In this document: positions 9,385 to 18,099 of the stretch, in pieces
How positions within the stretch are numbered: the first letter of the stretch is position 1
Layout: each line of letters starts with the position of its first letter
DNA from: Prevotella sp.
GTDB taxonomy: Bacteria; Bacteroidota; Bacteroidia; Bacteroidales; Bacteroidaceae
Direction of reading: 5' to 3'
Length of the DNA stretch: 64,000 bases
NCBI GenBank assembly: GCA_017619445.1
Contig: JAFZSI010000010.1
Coordinates: 117,133 to 181,132, forward strand
Notes under the pieces: model-generated
Database searches by the model: none
Told to the model about the DNA's origin: nothing
What the model saw: only the letters and a program-made list of their open reading frames with translations
Position numbers and translations under genes: made by a program

Positions 9385-9432
9385 GGCAACTCCCTCACTC
9401 CTCTACTCCATTACTCCTTTAACTCCCTTATC
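9385..9432. repeat. 8-bp tandem repeat covering the stop codon of the nucleotidyltransferase gene
   Basis: Octads GGCAACTC, CCTCACTC, CTCTACTC, CATTACTC, CTTTAACT and CCCTTATC. The stop codon and the final residues ELKE of the 9411-10556 gene lie within the tract. Confidence 0.65.
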
Positions 9433-10556
9433 GTGAATCGCTTGAAAAACCAAGAGAATAATTTAGAGAATCTTCCGAATACCTCTGTGGGTGCCAGTCG
9501 GAAAAACACCCATGCTTGTTCAATTGACATCCATCCAGTTTCCAGACTATGTAATAGTCCATTATCTTTGACAGAACGGTTGGCTCTCCCGAAATTGCCT
9601 CTTCTCTGAACATTCTTATCAATGACTGCAACCCATTTCATATCTTTAGCCGAGAGTTCGTATGGAAACTCCTCAGCTGGCAGCCCCAGCTTTTCTATCA
9701 AAAAAGCCCCGATTGCCTTAAATGCCTTGAAATAGCCCAGTTCTTCCAATATCGTTCTCAGGCGGGAAGCATCAATCTGCAACCCATCTTTATATTTCAT
9801 CGGCTCCTTATCGCCATTTCTATGACAAACATGCAGCAGAACGGCCAAGTCACAAAACTGTCTCAACCCCACCCCACTTGCCGTCATGTGATAAAACAGG
9901 TGTACAAAGATGAAAAGCACATTCAGGGTTGGACTCAGGGTTGGAACCTTGTATCCCCCCACATTCGTATATGCCACCCCGTTTTTTATGTCTTCATCCA
10001 CCAAGGCATTCCAATACTTCTGATGCTTGGCACTTGCAAATCGCGACAACACATCATGAAGTTCAAAGGTTACACCATTATTGTAAAACTCCACATGCTT
10101 GCCATCGCTGTATTTCTCCAGTTCTTTGCCTAATTTACTCTCTACAAATTGCTTTACCCTCTGAAAATTCTCACCTGGGAAATACAAATCCACATCACCC
10201 GTCATCCGGCTATGGACATCGGGATATAAGGCAGCCATCATCTGGCCTTTCACAATAACGAACTCAATGCCCTTCTGGGTAAGAAAACCCGAAAAGCCCC
10301 CTATCTGTTCATTAATCAAATCGTTGGATTCCGCAACAGTTTCCTTACGAGTATATAAATCAATGGCATCATATTTCCCTAACTTAAACTCATTGCGCAT
10401 CAGGCTCGCCGCAATAAGTCCGCTCACAGTCTGCTCATCAGCCAAAGCCATCAACTGCTCATACTCCTCATGCGTTATTTCCCTCCCCTCCAAAGGGGAT
10501 TGAAACAGTTCGCTCTGTAATAACTTGAATATGATGTCCATCCTATTAATCAACAA
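9411..10556 (-). CDS. Nucleotidyltransferase-fold family protein (NTP_transf_5-like)
   Basis: A protein of 381 residues resembling the uncharacterised nucleotidyltransferase family common in Bacteroidota polysaccharide loci. The motif FVIVKGQMMAALYPDVHSRMTGDVDLYF (in part, about 125-150) has the GS/D-x-D pattern of the polymerase-beta fold. No sugar substrate is known. The true start may be the internal ATG at 10541 (MDIIFKLL). The stretch SPLEGREI (about residues 19-26) is encoded by a palindromic CCCCT/AGGGG sequence, like a REP element inserted into the gene. The last residues are encoded by an octad repeat. Confidence 0.75.
   Translation of the reverse strand: MLINRMDIIFKLLQSELFQSPLEGREITHEEYEQLMALADEQTVSGLIAASLMRNEFKLGKYDAIDLYTRKETVAESNDLINEQIGGFSGFLTQKGIEFVIVKGQMMAALYPDVHSRMTGDVDLYFPGENFQRVKQFVESKLGKELEKYSDGKHVEFYNNGVTFELHDVLSRFASAKHQKYWNALVDEDIKNGVAYTNVGGYKVPTLSPTLNVLFIFVHLFYHMTASGVGLRQFCDLAVLLHVCHRNGDKEPMKYKDGLQIDASRLRTILEELGYFKAFKAIGAFLIEKLGLPAEEFPYELSAKDMKWVAVIDKNVQRRGNFGRANRSVKDNGLLHSLETGWMSIEQAWVFFRLAPTEVFGRFSKLFSWFFKRFTIRELKE
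10481..10502. repeat. REP-like palindrome inside a coding sequence
   Basis: CCCCT (10485-10489), CCAA, AGGGG (10494-10498) with a flanking CCCT, read through in frame as QSPLEGRE. It resembles the G/C-rich palindromes at 14435-14453 and 61378-61394. Confidence 0.5.
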
Positions 10557-10566
10557 TTACTCCCTC

Positions 10567-11406
10567 CTACACATTCTTCCTCAAAGCTCTCATATACAGC
10601 ATTTCTCTCATTTTGTTCGGCAAGATTCTAGTTGTAAACCGAATGCCGACATTCCTTGCCAATTCATAGCTATTAATGAATCCCATTTTGTAGATTTTGT
10701 ATTGCACTTTCGCCTCATCACATGCATACTTCCATCCACCCCTTCTTTTAAATGTTTCTGGGGAGTAGCGAAAAAAAAGCAACGACTCCTGAATATTATA
10801 AAACTTACAACCATTCATCAGCATCCGAATCCACAAGAAGTAATCCTCAGAAAAACTGGTCGTGTCATAACCACCCGCATCAAGAACCGCTTGCTTGCGG
10901 AACATCACGGTTGGATGATTAATAGGATTTCTTTTCTTCGCATACTCATAGATGTCGCCAGACTTTTCCGGAACCGTCCTGATAGTAGAGATTTGATTAA
11001 CATCAGAAGAAAACTCATCAACCCATGAACCAACCAACTGAACCTCAGGACACTTCTCCATCACCTTCAATTGTTTCTCAAACCTGTCAGGCTTTGCTAT
11101 ATCATCTGAGTCCATACGAGCAACCAATTCATACGAACAATACTTTATGCCATCATTCAACGCAAAGCCAAGACCTCTATTCTTATCATTTTTTACTACT
11201 TGAAAAACGCAGTTAGGAACAAGATTCTTTACCTTTAACTCAAAAGTTACAAGAACCTGTTCCAAACTTTGTGATAACAATCCATCTTCAATAACAACAA
11301 TCTCATTAGGAATAATAGACTGATTAAGGATACTATCCAAAGACTGTTTTAATTGACTTGGATTATCACCATTATAAGTAGATATGAGGACAGAAAAAGG
11401 GGACAT
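10567..11406 (-). CDS. Glycosyltransferase family 2
   Basis: A GT-A fold cytoplasmic transferase of 279 residues. It begins MSPFSVLISTYNGDNPSQLKQSLDSIL, with the acidic nucleotide-sugar site VVIEDG and the metal-binding region ARMDSDDIAKPDRF (about 95-108). A later acidic pair, FSEDYFLWIRM, fits the catalytic base region. It is the same length as, and clearly related to, the next gene (11414-12253), so the two likely arose by tandem duplication. They probably add two successive sugars. Donor and acceptor are unknown. Confidence 0.9.
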   Translation of the reverse strand: MSPFSVLISTYNGDNPSQLKQSLDSILNQSIIPNEIVVIEDGLLSQSLEQVLVTFELKVKNLVPNCVFQVVKNDKNRGLGFALNDGIKYCSYELVARMDSDDIAKPDRFEKQLKVMEKCPEVQLVGSWVDEFSSDVNQISTIRTVPEKSGDIYEYAKKRNPINHPTVMFRKQAVLDAGGYDTTSFSEDYFLWIRMLMNGCKFYNIQESLLFFRYSPETFKRRGGWKYACDEAKVQYKIYKMGFINSYELARNVGIRFTTRILPNKMREMLYMRALRKNV

Positions 11407-11413
11407 GAAAAAG

Positions 11414-12253
11414 CTATTTTGAATTCTCTAACACCTTTTTTCTCATTCTACTTCCATATATCCATTTAACAACAATCGGAGGGAGGTTCCTAAAACAATA
11501 ACGAGAAATGGGATAGATATATGACAAGGTGAAAAGACCTTTCATGCGGTAAATGCCATTCATGTAAATACAAAACTCATTCCATGCTTTAGCTCTGCTT
11601 CTTCTTTTAAAAACATCACCATCACGTCTAAAGAATAAGACCACCTCTTGTATATTGCTTATCTTATAGCCTGCTAATATAGCATCATACCAAAGCTTAA
11701 TATCTTGACTCATTCTATATCGCTCGTCATATTTCAAGCCCTCATCAAAGATACTTCTTCGCATCATTACCGATGGATGCGCCAACGGACAAGCTTTAAC
11801 AATATACTTGCATGCCTCCTCGTGTGTCAAAGGATAATGACGTACATTTAAGCAAGGGTTTTCTTCGTCAAATTCTTGCAGAGACCCGCCAACGATATCC
11901 ACATCAGGATGTTGTTCTAAATAGGCCACTTGTCTTTCAAATCTGCGTGGGTCAGAAATGTCATCGCTATCCATACGTGCAATTACATCTCCGCTTACAT
12001 GTGTGATACCTAAATTTAAACTTTTGGTAAGACCAAGATTCTTACTATTTGTCAATATAGTCAAAACATCCCCAAGAACTCCTTTCCATTTCTCTATAAC
12101 TTCATATAAATCCGCTGTGAGAGGCCCATCTTCAATCAATATAATCTGATTAGGCCTCAGCGTCTGCTCATTCCAAACACTTTCTAAAGACTTATTCAAA
12201 TAGTCTGCTTTTTCTGATTTATATACTGATATCAAAACGGAAATCTTCATCAT
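11414..12253 (-). CDS. Glycosyltransferase family 2 (paralogue of neighbour)
   Basis: A protein of 279 residues opening MMKISVLISVYKSEKADYLNKSLESVW, with ILIEDGPL and the DxD-like RMDSDDISDPRRFERQ. The second half keeps HPSVMMRRS and a MSQDIKLWYDAIL segment equivalent to the catalytic base region of its neighbour. It lies 7 bp upstream of the paralogue in the same transcript and 2 bp downstream of the SGNH-like gene. The donor sugar is not deducible. Confidence 0.9.
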   Translation of the reverse strand: MMKISVLISVYKSEKADYLNKSLESVWNEQTLRPNQIILIEDGPLTADLYEVIEKWKGVLGDVLTILTNSKNLGLTKSLNLGITHVSGDVIARMDSDDISDPRRFERQVAYLEQHPDVDIVGGSLQEFDEENPCLNVRHYPLTHEEACKYIVKACPLAHPSVMMRRSIFDEGLKYDERYRMSQDIKLWYDAILAGYKISNIQEVVLFFRRDGDVFKRRSRAKAWNEFCIYMNGIYRMKGLFTLSYIYPISRYCFRNLPPIVVKWIYGSRMRKKVLENSK

Positions 12254-12255
12254 CT

Positions 12256-13164
12256 TTATTTTCCTTTTTTCAAGTTTTCCACGAAGAGTCTGGAAAACAT
12301 CGCCGCTCCTTGCTCATTCAAGTGCGTCATATCATAGAACAATTCAGGATGCTCATAAAACTCTTTCATCTTGCCGAAATTCATAAAAGTCGTATCTGTT
12401 TTCTGGCAATAATCAGCTAACCACATTTCTACGCCACCACGTTTACAAAGAACAAGCGATGGTGTATATGTCAATATCAGTTTTATTCCCTTCTCCAGAC
12501 AAGCCTTACGTATCCTCTCTAAATAATTCACACAACGATTATCTGCTTTGAACTCTTTTTTTTCATCAACGAACGAAACTTTGAACGGCACCCTCGCATT
12601 CACAGGCATAGGTCGATAACCATCCAGTTTCTCTACACTATTTGCAATTTTCGCATTCAACAGCCACTGCCAGGTATTGTTATATCGATAAAGGTTTGAC
12701 TTCATTTTCAGTTTCTCAACCCAAGAACTATTCTCTTCAACTATTCTGTCAAAAGGTTCTGCAAGGCCATAATAACAATTCATCTCATGCAAAGCGTCAA
12801 ACCAACTATCATCCATCATCGCACCAGCAACATCCAATATCAAAAGCTTCGGTATATGTCTCTCAATATACGTGAAAAACACCATAGCATCATACACTAT
12901 GTTCTGTCCATCACGCCCGGCATTATAGCAACTCATTCCCAAGGAATCCTCCAGAACACCACAATCAAAAGAATGGTTTGCTCTTGATGATCCCAAAATC
13001 AGCACATCCGCTTCTCTTGAGAACAATGCCTGAGCCGTATTCGTCTGGTTCACCCCAACATCTTTCACATTCCTAATCGCATCTTTCGTCACAGCTCCGA
13101 CCAACAAGTCAAAGCCTACGACAATTGCAACTACAATCAAAACAAATCCTATTCTTTTCTTCAC
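12256..13164 (-). CDS. SGNH/DltD-like membrane-anchored protein
   Basis: A protein of 302 residues with an N-terminal helix (about 5-25, RIGFVLIVVAIVVGF) that anchors it outside the inner membrane. An SGNH-like block ILGSSRANHSF (about 54-64) supplies the candidate nucleophile serine. NAGRDGQN (about 83) fits the glycine/asparagine block. DMTHLNEQG (about 276) supplies a candidate Asp/His pair. It lies next to an MBOAT acyltransferase, the pairing seen in extracellular polysaccharide O-acetylation systems, where such proteins transfer or remove acetyl groups. Function is inferred from motif and neighbour. Confidence 0.75.
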   Translation of the reverse strand: MKKRIGFVLIVVAIVVGFDLLVGAVTKDAIRNVKDVGVNQTNTAQALFSREADVLILGSSRANHSFDCGVLEDSLGMSCYNAGRDGQNIVYDAMVFFTYIERHIPKLLILDVAGAMMDDSWFDALHEMNCYYGLAEPFDRIVEENSSWVEKLKMKSNLYRYNNTWQWLLNAKIANSVEKLDGYRPMPVNARVPFKVSFVDEKKEFKADNRCVNYLERIRKACLEKGIKLILTYTPSLVLCKRGGVEMWLADYCQKTDTTFMNFGKMKEFYEHPELFYDMTHLNEQGAAMFSRLFVENLKKGK

Positions 13165-13210
13165 TCTTTAAACAACAGTATAGATTACTTTCAATCAGGG
13201 TTGTTTATCG

Positions 13211-13242
13211 CTCTTTGTCTCTTTGTCAAAAACTCTCTGTCA
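13211..13242. repeat. 8-bp tandem repeat covering the MBOAT stop codon
   Basis: Octads CTCTTTGT, CTCTTTGT, CAAAAACT and CTCTGTCA. The TGA of the MBOAT gene (complement of 13240-13242) is the end of the last unit. Confidence 0.55.
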
Positions 13243-14667
13243 GAACTGGAAATAGATAAACTTCGCTCCTTCCAATTCTCCCACGTATACGATAAAGACA
13301 ATCAACAAACCTACACTCGCAGCTTTTACAACCCAATTATTTGAATGAAGTAAATGAAGATTCCATCCCTCCTCATCCTTCAGTTCTTTGAAAATCATGA
13401 TGGATATTGGCAACACCGCTGTCAAAGCCCATGATGAGAAGAAATGCCCTGGTGCAGACAATCCACACAACATCCCCCAGAATTGTCCAAATGAATCGCA
13501 ACGGAAAACCATCCATCCTATCGTCACTAATACAAACACCAATAAAACAGACGCATACTTCCTAATCCTTGAACATTGAACAATCTTCTCTCCTCTCTTC
13601 TCTCTCCTCTCTACTCTTTTCATCAGCTTATACAGGCACACCAAGATTCCATGATAAGCACCCCAGAATATAAACGTCCAGTTAGCACCGTGCCACAGAC
13701 CACTTACAAGGAATACGACCATCGTGTTGCGGTACATCTTTGCTTTAGAACAACGGCTACCTCCCAGTGGAAAGTAGATATAATCCCGGAACCAATTCAT
13801 CAATGAAGCATGCCATCTGCGCCAGAACTCACCAACATTCGTCGAGAAATAAGGCCTGATAAAGTTTTCTGTCACCCGGAATCCCATGATTTGCGCAGTA
13901 CCGATGGCCATCTCTGAATAGCCACTAAAATCTGTATAAATCTGGAAGGTATATAAAACAGCAGCTACAGCAATGGTTAATCCTGAATGATGGCCATAAT
14001 TAGCGAACACCGCATCAGTATAAGGCGACACCTTATCGGCAATACACATCTTCAGGAACATTCCCCATAAAACCCGAATCATGCCCTCCGTTACTGACGT
14101 ATTATTCCATTTTCTCGCCTTTCTCATCTGAGGGATAAACATCTTTGGCGAATCAATGGGACCAGACATGATTGTCGGAAAGAAAGCTACATAAGCTGCA
14201 AAGGATACAAAATTTTTCTCTGCCTTCATGTTCCCTTTATATACCTCTACGATGTACGCTATCAACTTGAATGTGAAGAACGATATTCCTATAGGCACCA
14301 ATATATTAAACGAGCTGAAGTTCGTCTTCAGCCCCATCAATGCAAACAACGCTGCAAACTGTTCTACGAAGAAATTCAAATACTTGAAGTATAGCAACAT
14401 ACCTACTCCTAACACTACCCCCAAGACCAATAAGCCCTCCCTATGGGGGAGGGTACGGGAGGGGCTCAGTGCCATGCCTATCCAATAGAACACCACCGTA
14501 GCCAAAACCAGCAATCCTAACATTCTCCAATCAGCATACCCATAAAAGAAGTATGAGGCCACAAGAATCCACAGGTTCTGCCATCTTGAGTCTTTCCTTA
14601 GAATGCTGAAATACGGTATCAGCACCACGAAGAAAAATGCCCAGAATATGATAGAATTAACTAACAC
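13240..14667 (-). CDS. MBOAT-family O-acyltransferase (AlgI/DltB-like)
   Basis: A multi-spanning membrane protein of 475 residues that brings acyl groups, usually acetyl, across the membrane for polysaccharide modification. Family marks are LVPIGISFFTFKLIAYIVEVY, the motif RRWHASLMNWFRDYIYFPLGG in part (about 284-304), and GLWHGANWTFIFWG (about 321-334) with the invariant histidine. It is paired with the SGNH-like gene. Two oddities: a loop segment VERREKRGEKIVQCS near residue 355 is encoded by seven heptad repeats (13569-13617), and LSPSRTLPHREG near residue 70 comes from a REP-like palindrome (14435-14453). Both stay in frame and the gene looks intact. Confidence 0.92.
   Translation of the reverse strand: MLVNSIIFWAFFFVVLIPYFSILRKDSRWQNLWILVASYFFYGYADWRMLGLLVLATVVFYWIGMALSPSRTLPHREGLLVLGVVLGVGMLLYFKYLNFFVEQFAALFALMGLKTNFSSFNILVPIGISFFTFKLIAYIVEVYKGNMKAEKNFVSFAAYVAFFPTIMSGPIDSPKMFIPQMRKARKWNNTSVTEGMIRVLWGMFLKMCIADKVSPYTDAVFANYGHHSGLTIAVAAVLYTFQIYTDFSGYSEMAIGTAQIMGFRVTENFIRPYFSTNVGEFWRRWHASLMNWFRDYIYFPLGGSRCSKAKMYRNTMVVFLVSGLWHGANWTFIFWGAYHGILVCLYKLMKRVERREKRGEKIVQCSRIRKYASVLLVFVLVTIGWMVFRCDSFGQFWGMLCGLSAPGHFFSSWALTAVLPISIMIFKELKDEEGWNLHLLHSNNWVVKAASVGLLIVFIVYVGELEGAKFIYFQF
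13569..13617. repeat. 7-bp tandem repeat inside the MBOAT gene
   Basis: Seven heptads on the plus strand: TTGAACA, TTGAACA, ATCTTCT, CTCCTCT, CTTCTCT, CTCCTCT and CTACTCT. They total 49 bp and are read in frame as a charged loop. Confidence 0.7.
14435..14453. repeat. REP-like palindrome inside the MBOAT gene
   Basis: CCCTCCC (14435-14441) and GGGAGGG (14447-14453) form a 7-bp stem, followed by TACGGGAGGGG. The same stem occurs at 61378-61394. Confidence 0.6.
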
Positions 14668-14707
14668 GATTGCTAAATCCTATGTTATCTTCGTTAGTTA
14701 TCATCAT

Positions 14708-15625
14708 TCATTTGTAACGAGTCTGTGGCAAGTGAATACAATTACCAAACAGATAATCCCATTCTTCAGGAACAAAAGGTGTTAGTCCACTCCAATGGAA
14801 GAAAGTCAGTTCTCCAAAATAGATGCTGCCACGTATATTATATAAATCAACCCTGACATGTGGAATACCTTTCGATAGCTCACTAGCAAGGTCTTTCATC
14901 TTCTCAAAGTTCTCTGGCTTTTTGATGGGTTCAGGGTTGTTGGGATGTCCATTCGTGAAGGGCAGATGATTCCAATCCATGTCAAAGAAATCAAACTTCG
15001 TCTCCTCATCCTCCTTTCCTCTGTCTGTTGCCACAAAGATGTACTTCACCTCTCCATCAAAACAGAAGAACTTATAGTCTTTCAGTTCATAACCGCTCTC
15101 ATCCTCCATATATTGCTCGGCAATAATTCTCGGTTTCACATTCTTGTATGGATATTCACGATTACTCCAAAATGGATTCTTCTTCATCCATTTATTCATC
15201 AGCTTTCTTGATTTCTTAATATCAAGTGTCTGCTTATCCTTACAAATAATGATACCACCAGAGTTATGTGTACATTTTAGTACGAACTGGTTTGGCAGTT
15301 CGTGAAAGTCTATTTCATCAAAAGAATCATAAACGCCCAATGTAGGAATGATATACTCATCACCTATGATGGAAGCAACATATTTCTTTGCCTCATACTT
15401 GTCAACCATCTGAGTATATTCCTCGTGCCGGTCATACAATTTCAACCATTGCAACTTCTCGTTATACGTCTGCGGATTCTTTAAATTCAGTTTGTGATGA
15501 AACCGCAAAAAATAACTCCATTTCACAAAATGCTCATCACTCACAAACCGCCCCGTCTGATCTAAGAGCAGACCACATGCATAATATGGGTCTTGTAATG
15601 CTTTCTTTATCTTTTGATTCATCAC
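14708..15625 (-). CDS. TupA-like ATP-grasp protein (copy 1)
   Basis: A protein of 305 residues of the TupA-like ATP-grasp family, named from teichuronopeptide synthesis in alkaliphilic Bacillus. Family marks in order: NPQTYNEKLQWLKLYDR (about 50-66), MVDKYEAKKYV, a nucleotide-binding block LPNQFVLKCTHNSGGIIICKDK in part (about 110-133), RIIAEQYMED (about 167), DYKFFCFDGEVKYI, and the late HVRVDLYNIRGSIYFGELTFFHWSGL in part. ATP-grasp enzymes usually join a carboxylate to an amine or another nucleophile. Adding an amino acid to the glycan is inferred. Two relatives lie at 18100 and 23966. Confidence 0.88.
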   Translation of the reverse strand: MMNQKIKKALQDPYYACGLLLDQTGRFVSDEHFVKWSYFLRFHHKLNLKNPQTYNEKLQWLKLYDRHEEYTQMVDKYEAKKYVASIIGDEYIIPTLGVYDSFDEIDFHELPNQFVLKCTHNSGGIIICKDKQTLDIKKSRKLMNKWMKKNPFWSNREYPYKNVKPRIIAEQYMEDESGYELKDYKFFCFDGEVKYIFVATDRGKEDEETKFDFFDMDWNHLPFTNGHPNNPEPIKKPENFEKMKDLASELSKGIPHVRVDLYNIRGSIYFGELTFFHWSGLTPFVPEEWDYLFGNCIHLPQTRYK

Positions 15626-15646
15626 GCTCTTGATTTCAACAAAATT

Positions 15647-16777
15647 CTATGTAATCAACCCCAATAAGATCTCCCACTTCTTAATGATACAATCTGTTAA
15701 GAATGCTTCCGAACGCTTAATGGCAGCAAACTGAATCTCTTTCCTTTTCTCAGAATCCGTTATCATTATGGATAATTGTTTTGCTAAATCATCCACGTCA
15801 GCAGTCTTGAAAAGCAGGCCTTCTTTTTCATTGGTTATGATTTCTTTGGTTCTTCCAAGGTTCTCACAGGCAACAGGAGCACAGCCCTGACTCATAGCCT
15901 CCATCAACACCATTGGCAGCCCTTCGCTTCTGCTACTCAGACAGAAAATCGATGCTCTCTGATATAGCTCTTTCATATCCGTCCGGTAGCCCAAGAATTC
16001 AATAATATCTTCCACACCTGATTGCTTACATAAAGCTGCAAGGAATGTCTTTTCTGCTTCCGTTCCATCACCAGCAATCATAATCTTCCAACCTTCATTG
16101 ATCAGCAGTGGTTTTATTTTTCCTGCTGCCTTAATCAACAAATCCCAGCCTTTACAATTCCAATCATTCAAACGACCTGCAGCGAATATAATTCTTTGTT
16201 TATCAATACGATTATTCTGGTCATTCATCATGATCCCGTTCTCCATGACTCGAACGGGAGTGAATGTTAATGGGTTGGGCATGACAAATATCCTCTTATG
16301 ATGATGATACTTGGTCTTCATTACCTCTGCATCAGCCTCCGTAAGAACTGTTGTGGCTGCATAAAACGAAGGGAAATGCTTATCCATCAATTTTTCTGAC
16401 CTGCTGAAGCCTTTGTATTCCTTGCTTTCTAATGCATGATGAATAGTCATAACAACAGGAACATGAATGCCCACGGCAGATAGCCGAGAAACTGCTGAAC
16501 ACAAATGCATGTTCCCAATCACAACATCCGGTTTGTTTTGTTTGATACTCTTTCTTAACCAGATGGCAGCCTTCCCCCACTTCATCAGTTTGTTAGCTGA
16601 TTTGGGACATAAAGGTAACACATGCACCCTATCATCCACAGGATACGACGCAGGCTGATTTACATCTGCGATCAAATATACATCATGCCCTCGTTGCACA
16701 AAACCATTTGCCAGGTTAACATGTACCCGTTCGGCGCCACCACCACCTATGGAATTACATACCAGGAAAAACTTCAT
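15647..16777 (-). CDS. Glycosyltransferase family 4
   Basis: A GT-B fold retaining transferase of 376 residues. It has an N-terminal glycine-rich turn, NSIGGGGAERVHVNLANGFVQRG in part (about 9-31), and a C-terminal domain starting near IIFAAGRLNDWNCKGWDLLIKA. The E-x7-E donor motif lies in SSRSEGLPMVLMEAMSQG (about 282-299). It sits 21 bp downstream in sequence from the TupA-like gene, in the same direction. The substrate sugar is unknown. Confidence 0.9.
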   Translation of the reverse strand: MKFFLVCNSIGGGGAERVHVNLANGFVQRGHDVYLIADVNQPASYPVDDRVHVLPLCPKSANKLMKWGKAAIWLRKSIKQNKPDVVIGNMHLCSAVSRLSAVGIHVPVVMTIHHALESKEYKGFSRSEKLMDKHFPSFYAATTVLTEADAEVMKTKYHHHKRIFVMPNPLTFTPVRVMENGIMMNDQNNRIDKQRIIFAAGRLNDWNCKGWDLLIKAAGKIKPLLINEGWKIMIAGDGTEAEKTFLAALCKQSGVEDIIEFLGYRTDMKELYQRASIFCLSSRSEGLPMVLMEAMSQGCAPVACENLGRTKEIITNEKEGLLFKTADVDDLAKQLSIMITDSEKRKEIQFAAIKRSEAFLTDCIIKKWEILLGLIT

Positions 16778-16828
16778 CTTGAAACTGAACAGGTGGGAAA
16801 TCTATAGGAAAGAACTGAAAAGACCGAA

Positions 16829-18088
16829 TCAGCATTTATCCAGAACCTGTTTAACAGAATCCCGAATAATCTCCAAACCTTCTCTAAGCTGTTCAACAGG
16901 AATGGTTAATGGCGGCAACAGTTTCAACACACAATCAAAACTACCCGCACGTTCAATAATCATTCCACGGTCAAGACATGCATGCATAGCTGCCTTGGAA
17001 AGATTTGAATCGATGGCAGCAAAATCAATTCCCCAAATCATACCAATTCCACGAATTTTCAACCTTTCATCAATAGGAGCAATTTCTTTTTTCATGAAGT
17101 CTCTAATGATTGACTCCTTTTCTGCAACCATCTTCTCCATTTGATGATCGCGATAGTACTCAAATCCAGCCTTGGCTCCCACAAAAGCCAACTGATTACC
17201 TCGCCAAGTGCCATTATGCTCTGCAGGTCCGAAGATATCAAACTGTGGACGCATCAATAACAATGACATCGGCATTCCCAACCCACTAATCGATTTGGAT
17301 AGGGTTACAAGATCGGGCACGATACCTGCACGTTCAAAGGAGAAGAAACTTCCACTTCTACAGTTACCTACCTGAATATCATCCACTATCATCATAATGC
17401 CATACTTGTCACATATGTCACGAATGCCTTTAAGCCATTCCACCTCAGCCACATTTATTCCGCCCTCAGCCTGCACTGTTTCCAAAATAATAGCTGCTGG
17501 CATAGGAACACCAGAATGATCGTCACTTAACAAATAATTAAGATAAGCTAAAGACTCTTCCCAACCTCCTAACTGATGAGAATAAGGAACAAATGTCACA
17601 TTATTCAATGCCACTCCTGCACCTTCTCGAGCAAACCGCTCACCAGTACAAGCCAGGGCACCTGTAGTCATTCCATGGAAGGCACCGTGGAAAGCAATTA
17701 CATGCTGGCGCTTTGTATTCTTACGAGCCAGTTTAAGAGCAGCCTCCACAGCATTTGTTCCTGTAGCACCACAACACATGATTTTATAATCCAGTCCTTT
17801 GGGCTTCAAAATAATCTCATCAAAAGCCTTTAGGAAGTCTTGTTTCGCAACAGTAAACAAATCCAAAGCATGCAGAATGTTATCTTCTGACAAATAATTC
17901 ACAATCGCATTCTTGATGTATGGATTATTATGACCATAGTTAATGGCACCTGCTCCAGCCAAAAAGTCTAAATACCGCTTCCCATCAGCAGTAAACAACT
18001 CTGCGTTAATAGCCTTTTCTAACAAAACAGGGAAATGACGACAATAAGAGCGCACCTGAGACTCTTTCTCTTCAAAAACTTCAAACAT
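16829..18088 (-). CDS. Class III PLP aminotransferase, EctB (diaminobutyrate aminotransferase)-like
   Basis: A protein of 419 residues close to diaminobutyrate:2-oxoglutarate aminotransferases. The segment DFLAGAGAINYGHNNP (about 41-56), the AFHGAFHGMTTGAL block, and the cofactor region IVDDIQVGNCRSGSFFSFERAGI in part are visible. The PLP lysine lies in TLSKSISGLGMP (about K262). The DDIQ-G-C/R-G-FFSFE pattern is typical of EctB rather than of ornithine or GABA aminotransferases. No ectA or ectC is nearby. The gene lies between a GT4 and a TupA-like ligase, so it may supply 2,4-diaminobutyrate or a related amine to decorate the polysaccharide. Confidence 0.85.
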   Translation of the reverse strand: MFEVFEEKESQVRSYCRHFPVLLEKAINAELFTADGKRYLDFLAGAGAINYGHNNPYIKNAIVNYLSEDNILHALDLFTVAKQDFLKAFDEIILKPKGLDYKIMCCGATGTNAVEAALKLARKNTKRQHVIAFHGAFHGMTTGALACTGERFAREGAGVALNNVTFVPYSHQLGGWEESLAYLNYLLSDDHSGVPMPAAIILETVQAEGGINVAEVEWLKGIRDICDKYGIMMIVDDIQVGNCRSGSFFSFERAGIVPDLVTLSKSISGLGMPMSLLLMRPQFDIFGPAEHNGTWRGNQLAFVGAKAGFEYYRDHQMEKMVAEKESIIRDFMKKEIAPIDERLKIRGIGMIWGIDFAAIDSNLSKAAMHACLDRGMIIERAGSFDCVLKLLPPLTIPVEQLREGLEIIRDSVKQVLDKC

Positions 18089-18099
18089 AATATATAATA

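Noticed and set aside
16829-18088. Evidence for an ectoine operon
   Set aside because: Only an EctB-like aminotransferase is present. EctA, EctC and aspartokinase are absent, and the neighbours are glycan genes.
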